Of a stretch of 8,537 nt of DNA, positions 1 to 5,700 are shown piece after piece (within the stretch, counting starts at the first letter, position 1; each line of letters begins with the position of its first letter). The notes under the pieces were generated by a model. That model did not search any database. It saw only the letters and a program-made list of their open reading frames with translations, and was not told where the DNA came from. Source of the stretch: Verrucomicrobiota bacterium. Its GTDB lineage: Bacteria; Verrucomicrobiota; Verrucomicrobiia; Verrucomicrobiales; DEV007. A program made the translations under genes and the position numbers. The stretch covers positions 1-8,537 of the forward strand of contig JAHDIL010000057.1 in the NCBI GenBank assembly GCA_020630835.1. The letters are read 5' to 3'.

Positions 1-112
1 CTAGAGCAGCCTCCCCGTCAGTAGCCCATTCCGTGCTGTGACCTAGGTGGGACAGCATTTGCTCCAATACTCTCGCATTTGTAGGGTTGTCTTCGGCCAC
101 TAAAATGTGCAT
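1..112 (-). CDS. Response regulator, N-terminal receiver domain (partial)
   Basis: This gene begins at an ATG (bases 112-110) and leaves the window at its left edge, so only 37 residues are visible. They read as the start of a CheY-like receiver domain: strand 1 is HILVAEDNPTN, with the acidic pair Glu7-Asp8 that binds Mg2+, followed by an amphipathic helix and then the TDGEAAL turn that opens helix 2. The phosphoacceptor aspartate and any output domain lie outside the window. Because the receiver is at the extreme N-terminus, the protein is a response regulator or a receiver-first signalling protein. An in-frame GTG at about 142 would add ten residues, but the ATG fits the usual receiver start better. 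No clear ribosome binding site is seen. It is divergent from the H-NOX/kinase pair with a 31-base gap, which makes it a candidate phosphotransfer partner of that kinase; this link is inference. Confidence 0.85.
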   Translation of the reverse strand, partial: MHILVAEDNPTNARVLEQMLSHLGHSTEWATDGEAAL

Positions 113-115
113 GAT
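87..115 (+). promoter_or_regulatory. Weak sigma-70-like promoter candidate for the H-NOX operon
   Basis: TTGTCT (87-92) and CATGAT (110-115) are separated by 17 bases and each matches four of six consensus positions. Transcription would start near 122, about 22 bases before the H-NOX ATG. The -10 element would overlap the start codon of the divergent receiver gene. The match is weak and could be chance; it is listed because the 31-base gap leaves no room for a full promoter that does not overlap a gene. Confidence 0.2.
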
Positions 116-143
116 TACTGCGTAACGAACAAACTTATACACA

Positions 144-680
144 ATGAAGGGGATTATATTCACAGAATTTTTAGAGTTGGTCGAGCAAAAGTTCGGCTTC
201 GATATGGTCGACGAAATTATCGAGATGGCAGATCTTCCGACGGGAGGCGAATACACAGCGGTCGGCTCCTATGACCATCAGGAGATTGTGGGTCTTGTCA
301 TGGCGCTAAGTGAGAAATCTGGATTGAGTCCCTCACAGCTTCAGAAAGTTTACGGGAATCACCTGTTCTCCCGGTTTCCAGTCCTCTATCCTGAGCTATT
401 CGTAAAATCGGCTGACGATGCTCTTGGTTTTCTGGAGGGCGTCGAAACCTACGTGCACGTCGAGGTTAAGAAACTGTATCCAGAGGCAGAGCTACCGACT
501 TTTGAGACGCACAGGCCTAAGCCCGATGAGTTGGTGATGATCTACAGCTCAAAGCGCCATTTTAGTGATCTTGCAGAAGGATTGATCGAAGGATGCATTG
601 AGCACTTTGGTGGTGGCTTTCAGATAGAGCGGGCAGAAATCGAGGATGGAGATAAAACACGTTTTCACATCAAGAAATAG
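144..680 (+). CDS. hnoX: H-NOX (heme NO/O2-binding) sensor protein
   Basis: Stand-alone cytosolic H-NOX protein of 178 residues, the usual length for the family, starting with the family-typical MKG. H-NOX domains bind heme b and sense NO, or O2 in some anaerobes, and pass the signal to a partner enzyme. Visible hallmarks are the proximal heme ligand His105 (in ETYVHVEV), Pro118, which packs against and distorts the heme, and the heme-propionate-binding Y-x-S-x-R motif at Tyr134, Ser136 and Arg138. The position matching the distal Tyr140 of the Thermoanaerobacter O2-binding H-NOX is Leu143 here, and residue 9 is Phe, so a non-polar distal pocket selective for NO is inferred. The stop codon is followed at once by the ATG of a hybrid kinase, the standard H-NOX/kinase operon layout. 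No Shine-Dalgarno sequence precedes the start. The family call is very secure; the ligand preference is inferred. Confidence 0.96.
   Translation: MKGIIFTEFLELVEQKFGFDMVDEIIEMADLPTGGEYTAVGSYDHQEIVGLVMALSEKSGLSPSQLQKVYGNHLFSRFPVLYPELFVKSADDALGFLEGVETYVHVEVKKLYPEAELPTFETHRPKPDELVMIYSSKRHFSDLAEGLIEGCIEHFGGGFQIERAEIEDGDKTRFHIKK
153..158 (-). promoter_or_regulatory. Possible -10 element for the divergent receiver gene
   Basis: A perfect TATAAT hexamer reads on the minus strand inside the first codons of the H-NOX gene. Transcription would start near 146 and give a leader of about 34 bases before the receiver ATG at 112. No convincing -35 hexamer lies at 16-18 bases upstream, so this is only a candidate. 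Confidence 0.2.
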
Positions 681-2789
681 ATGAATGAAGATGCCTTACA
701 GTCGGCAGTTGCTGTCTGCGAGGAACGGTGGAAGAAGCGACTACTGCGTGAACGGCAGTCGCGCAAGGAAGCTGAGGCTCTACTTGAAAAAAAGAGCCTA
801 GAATTATATCAGCTTGGTCTAAAGCTCGCGGAGGAGTCGGAGCAGCGCATTCAGGACCAGGAGGCAGCTTATCAGGCCCTATTCGACTACACTCTCGATG
901 GAATTGTAATTCACGAGATCTCGGGAGAAATCATTGATGCGAACAATGAATTCATCAAGATGCTTGGAGTTTCACCAGCTTTGATTAGTGGTTTGAAATT
1001 CGATGGCCTTCACAGCCGAGAGCACCTCGAACGAGTTAAGAAAGCCCGAACTGCGATCGCCGAAAACGGAGCCTTTCGATATGAAAGCGAACTCGTGAGA
1101 GCGGATGGATCAGAGTTTTCTGTGGAGGTTTCCTCTTCGCTTCTCGCCTTCGAGAACCGATCTGTGGTTCAAACTTTTGTTCGAGATTTGACTGAACGTA
1201 ATAGCCTTATAGCGACTTTGATCTCGGCTAAGGAAGAGGCAGATTTGGCGAATCAGGCGAAATCTCAGTTTCTGGCTAATATGAGTCACGAAATCCGAAC
1301 TCCTATGAATGGAATAGTGGGAGTGACGGAATTGCTGAGCCGGACACCTTTGCGGACAGAGCAGAGCGAGCTTGTGAATACCATTCAGCGAAGTGGTGAA
1401 AACCTTCTCGACATTATAAACGCCATCCTGGATCTGTCGAAGATCGAAGCAGGGCGCCTGAAACTTGAGGAGAAACCATTCTCTCTCGAGGATTGCGTTG
1501 AGTCAGCGTTAGATGCTGTTAAGGGGCTGGCAAGTGAAAAGAGTATCGAGCTTTTATGTGAGATTGCCCCTGAGGTTCAGGATGGGGTCATTGGAGATAG
1601 TGTAGCGCTACGACAAGTGTTGGTGAATTTTCTTGGGAATGCTGTGAAATTCACTGAAGATGGTGAAGTTAAGCTTCATATTTGTCAGAAGGGATTAGAA
1701 CAGAAAAAAAACGGTTCGGCTGTTCAAAAGCTTGTGGTGAAAGTATCAGATACTGGAATCGGGATGGAGCAAGAAGTCTTGAACGAAATTTTCAAAAAAT
1801 TCGTTCAGGTCGATGGATCAACGACGCGGCAGTATGGTGGGACTGGGCTTGGGTTAGCAATTACTCAGGGAATCGTTAATGCTCATAAGGGAACAATCAG
1901 CGTCAAAAGTGAATTGGGCATAGGTTCTGAGTTCAGTGTTCATGTTCCCTATAGGATCAATATACAAGTTCAACCAAAACGGAGAAGGCTATATCCTGAC
2001 AAGCGCTTACTGCTTGTCGAAAAGCACCCCTCCATTCTAGCATGGTTGACTAATGAATGTCAGGATCTTGGCTTTGAAGTAGTTGCCTTTGGCGACCCGA
2101 TCTCCGCGGGCCGTTATCTTGGAGAATCTGATATAGCGTTCGATGTCGCATTGATCGATATGGGAATGGATTTGTTGGATGGTTTCGAGTTCGCTGAAAA
2201 GATGAAAGCGTTACCCGGATTCCGAGAGACTCCTTTGGTGCTAATCAGTTGTCTAGGTGCCGAAACCTTAGAGAAAGCCTCAAACGCATCTCCATTTGCG
2301 GCGTATCTAGCGAAACCAGTGTTTCGCAGTAGGCTAGACGAGGTGTTGGATCTAGTGCTTACCCGATCCGAGGGAGGAGCAGATAGCGTGATAGAGGCTC
2401 AGGAACGAAAGAAGAGATCCCTTCGTGTTTTATTGGTGGAAGATAATCCGATCAATAGAAGGGTTGCTATGATCATGTTGAATAATCTTCAGCACGAGGT
2501 GACGGAGGCAGTCGACGGGCAACAAGCTCTTGATCTTCTTGAACAGAGAGGCGGAGACGCTTTTGATGCGATTCTCATGGATGTCTATATGCCAGTGTTG
2601 GACGGGCGGGAGGCTGCTCGCCGTATACGGAAGCTAATGCCTGAAAATGGACCGAGAATTATCGCGTTAACGGCGAGCGCTCTACCCGAGGAGAAGGATG
2701 AAATACTCGCAGCTGGATTCGATGTGCTTCTGACTAAACCAGTCAGGATAGACCTGCTCGACGAAGCCTTGTCTGCTTGTTCGGACTGA
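681..2789 (+). CDS. H-NOX-associated soluble hybrid sensor histidine kinase
   Basis: Hybrid histidine kinase of 702 residues with no membrane segment, so cytosolic. Domains in order are: a charged coiled coil (about 5-65), PAS (about 62-172, ending in RDLTERN), HisKA (about 193-260, phosphoacceptor His203 in SHEIRTP), HATPase_c (about 305-425), receiver 1 (about 441-560) and receiver 2 (about 580-700). The ATPase shows the N box Asn316/Asn320, G1 DTGIGM at 357-362, F box Phe371/Phe374 and G2 GGTGLGL at 386-392, all intact. Receiver 2 is canonical: Glu587/Asp588, phosphoacceptor Asp634, Thr664 and Lys686. Receiver 1 keeps Asp493, Ser523 and Lys545, but the second acidic residue is Lys448, so its Mg2+ site is damaged. 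The ATG abuts the H-NOX stop (TAGATG), implying translational coupling. By analogy with known H-NOX/kinase pairs, NO-bound H-NOX probably modulates autophosphorylation. Domain calls are secure; the PAS ligand is unknown. Confidence 0.95.
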   Translation: MNEDALQSAVAVCEERWKKRLLRERQSRKEAEALLEKKSLELYQLGLKLAEESEQRIQDQEAAYQALFDYTLDGIVIHEISGEIIDANNEFIKMLGVSPALISGLKFDGLHSREHLERVKKARTAIAENGAFRYESELVRADGSEFSVEVSSSLLAFENRSVVQTFVRDLTERNSLIATLISAKEEADLANQAKSQFLANMSHEIRTPMNGIVGVTELLSRTPLRTEQSELVNTIQRSGENLLDIINAILDLSKIEAGRLKLEEKPFSLEDCVESALDAVKGLASEKSIELLCEIAPEVQDGVIGDSVALRQVLVNFLGNAVKFTEDGEVKLHICQKGLEQKKNGSAVQKLVVKVSDTGIGMEQEVLNEIFKKFVQVDGSTTRQYGGTGLGLAITQGIVNAHKGTISVKSELGIGSEFSVHVPYRINIQVQPKRRRLYPDKRLLLVEKHPSILAWLTNECQDLGFEVVAFGDPISAGRYLGESDIAFDVALIDMGMDLLDGFEFAEKMKALPGFRETPLVLISCLGAETLEKASNASPFAAYLAKPVFRSRLDEVLDLVLTRSEGGADSVIEAQERKKRSLRVLLVEDNPINRRVAMIMLNNLQHEVTEAVDGQQALDLLEQRGGDAFDAILMDVYMPVLDGREAARRIRKLMPENGPRIIALTASALPEEKDEILAAGFDVLLTKPVRIDLLDEALSACSD

Positions 2790-5700
2790 CTATTTTTCAG
2801 ACCCTAACAGAATGCTTTCTAGAGAGTTCTCTGGTAGTGATGGGATATTTCTTTCGCGTATAGCTGAGAAGGGGATCGTTCCCGGGGCGAAGTCGCGGAG
2901 GCGTCTTCCCTCTCCCCAGTGGAATTTGGCAAATAAGGCGAATCCTGATGCGGCGAGCTCAATGTTATAGTTTCCCTGGAGACCTATTTCGAGTCTGTTA
3001 CGACCGTTCAGCCAATGCTCATAAGTGAGTTCGCCGTATGCCTTTTGTCGTAGGACGTCTGATATGCGGTCTTTATCGGCGAAGTAGAGAGTTCCTGCGT
3101 ATCCGGCTTTCGCATAAATCTGCCCGATCTGTTGTTCCCAGTATAGATCCCAAGAGAGCCGATCTAGAGTTAAGAGGTTCTCATTCGTCGAGCCTTCCCA
3201 CTTCGCGCTGAGTAGGCTATCAGCCCAGGGTGCCCACTCCAGCTTCTGGCCAAAACTGACGCCAAATTGATGGGAATCCTTAAATTCTGAAAATACATCT
3301 CTATCGATTTGAGTTTGAGAGAGAGCAGGTGGGCTAGCTGACAATCTCCTGGCGAAAAATTCGAAAAAGTTTGTAGAGGCCCTTTTTTCGGTCATTCTAT
3401 GACGCAGGCTCACTCTCCCCTTTGCAAGATGATGGCTCAACGCATCTTGATGAAATCCGCTGAGAGCGAAGCTGAAATTGTGTGGTTGATCAATGGGGGA
3501 GCGACTGAAATCATAGCTATACCCGTTGACTACAGATCCCGTTTCTCGCAGTCTTGAGGAGATACGGAATCGATGATATCGGCGTGTCGTTGGATCCAAT
3601 CGGCGATAGGCTAGCGTGCCCTCAAGAAAGTTGTCTTCAATAAGCCTCCCGCCTTCGCTGGCGCTTCTACTGGCAAGACGTGCGCCGACTGTTACCGTTC
3701 CATCTTCCTGCGATCCGAAGGAAAGCCCATCCAGCGGAACCAAGACCTCAGGAATAGGGGGGAGCTGAGGCGCGGGGTAGGCCGCTGAAACCGGGTTTGC
3801 GGGGCGGGCATCGAATACGGGAGGAGAGTATGGCTTGTCCGGTTCGGGCACTAACTTGTGTATCCGCACCAGAATTTCATCTTCATCGTCGGTTGGGGAA
3901 ACGCTGAGGGTTTCATTTGCTTCCACGTAACGATACTCGGACTGAGTCACGCTCATTCGTGTCCGATCTACGCGTATCCATGCCGGGCCAAGTATCCTCC
4001 ATTTCGCAGCAGTTGTTTTCGTTGCTAGAAAGTAATCTCGAGTCGTCTTTTGTTGGAAATCCTGCGGGTAGCCATTAGTCTCGAATCGAACCCGTAAATA
4101 ATGATTTGGCAGGGATTCGAGAGTCCTAACTCTAACTAGTCCTTTTCCTGATGGATAGTCCAAGCGAAAAGTCTTATTCGGAGTTTCGGCATCCAGAGTT
4201 ATGATCTGTGGGCTGAGGCTCTGCGCGCTAGTTAGCTCGACCTGAATGGGCCGCTGTTCTAGGAAAGGGAGTGTTTCAGCTTCTAGTTTTACCACGACCC
4301 ATGACGGTGTTTCTAGGGTGAAACGTGCGACCATCCCGTCAGTTCCTGTAAGGAAGCGCTCATGATCGTCGACGGAGGGTTCGAGGAGTTGTTGACGCAT
4401 GAGTAATTTAGGGTTTTCGATGTTCCAACCTTCTACTTCGACTTTGCGCACTCCTGCATGCGAAACTGGGTCGAGTTGAGGGATCCAGGTGGATTGGCGT
4501 TCGATGGCGTTCAGTAGTCTGATGTTCTCCGCAATAGGGCTGGTGCTGAGCTCTTGCCGGCGCGCGCGCGCGATGTTCGCCACCTGAACCGCTGTGCTTT
4601 TTTTGCTATCCCAGAGAAGTTTTTGTAGCGATTGTTCACGCAGTCTAACTTTCTTGCCAGGATCGCTAAAAGTGGCGGGAGGAAGGTCGGAGGCCATTGT
4701 TCTCCATGTGCTGTCGCCTCTATTCGAATCAGTTAAATTCGCAGGCCCTATTGGCCATGGTTGGGCAACGCCGTTCTTCACTGTCTCGACGAATTCATAG
4801 CTAAACGGTGATCGAATAGGAGAAGGGTGAGGATGGGGTTGATGCACAAAGGCGCGCACGGAGGAATGAGTTAATATTGGTGCGTTTTGACAGGGCGGGA
4901 ACTCTGAGGCCTTTCTCAAGATCCTGATGTAGATAGGGACCGATGCTTCTATTTTAAGTGTTTCGTTCCAGTTAGAGGTCGCGAGTTCGTGTAAAACGAG
5001 CCCCCCAGCGCGCTCCTTTTCCTGTCCGACCGTATGGAGGCCATTCGAGCGGAAATTTGAGAGGATTGCTTTGCGAGTCAAATGTTCACCCAGGCGAGCT
5101 GTTAACCAGCCTTCGATGGGGATTTCGCTGGAAGCTGGGTGGACCGGGCGAAGCTCGATTCGGTAGACCCCAGGCAAGCTTAGCACGGCCGTTAGTGGCT
5201 CTTCAGATTCCTGTCGAAGCCATTGCCCGAAACGGTCACGCTCTATGGATTCGAGAGCGACTCCAGAGACATAGTTGGTGAAAGCCGCAGGATCTATAGG
5301 GCGCCACTGGTGGATGTTTTTAGCATTGAGTTCGAGATCCGACCATTTGCTGATAAATTCCTCCCTATCGAGAGGGGCTATCTCTTGTGGAAAGAGCCAT
5401 GAGGGCTTTTCCTTCTGTTGGGAAGTGAAGAGAGTCTGATATTTTCGCCAATCTCGTTGCTTTGTGATAGCGAGTTGGTCAGCATGCGAAGCTGAGCTTG
5501 GCTCGATTACGACTGCGAGCATAAGAGCGAGATCATATTCCCCAAGGTGCCGAAGCTTGTGGCAGAGACGCTGCAACATGTAAGGCGTTGGCCGGATGTA
5601 ACTAGCCGCGCAGAGGTTCAGCGTTTCCTTTTGATATGTGGGGTCAGTGTTGCTGATTTCTCCAAGCATCTTCCATGCATGAGATTGCTGTTGTGCATCT

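Noticed and set aside
116..126. TTAC-TGC-GTAA palindrome in the gap between the divergent receiver and H-NOX genes
   Set aside because: Four-base arms with mismatched flanks are expected by chance and give no support for an operator on their own.
2771..2802. GTCTG/CAGAC inverted repeat around the convergent stop codons as a bidirectional terminator
   Set aside because: The arms are only five bases long and are separated by 22 bases, and no run of T follows the second arm.
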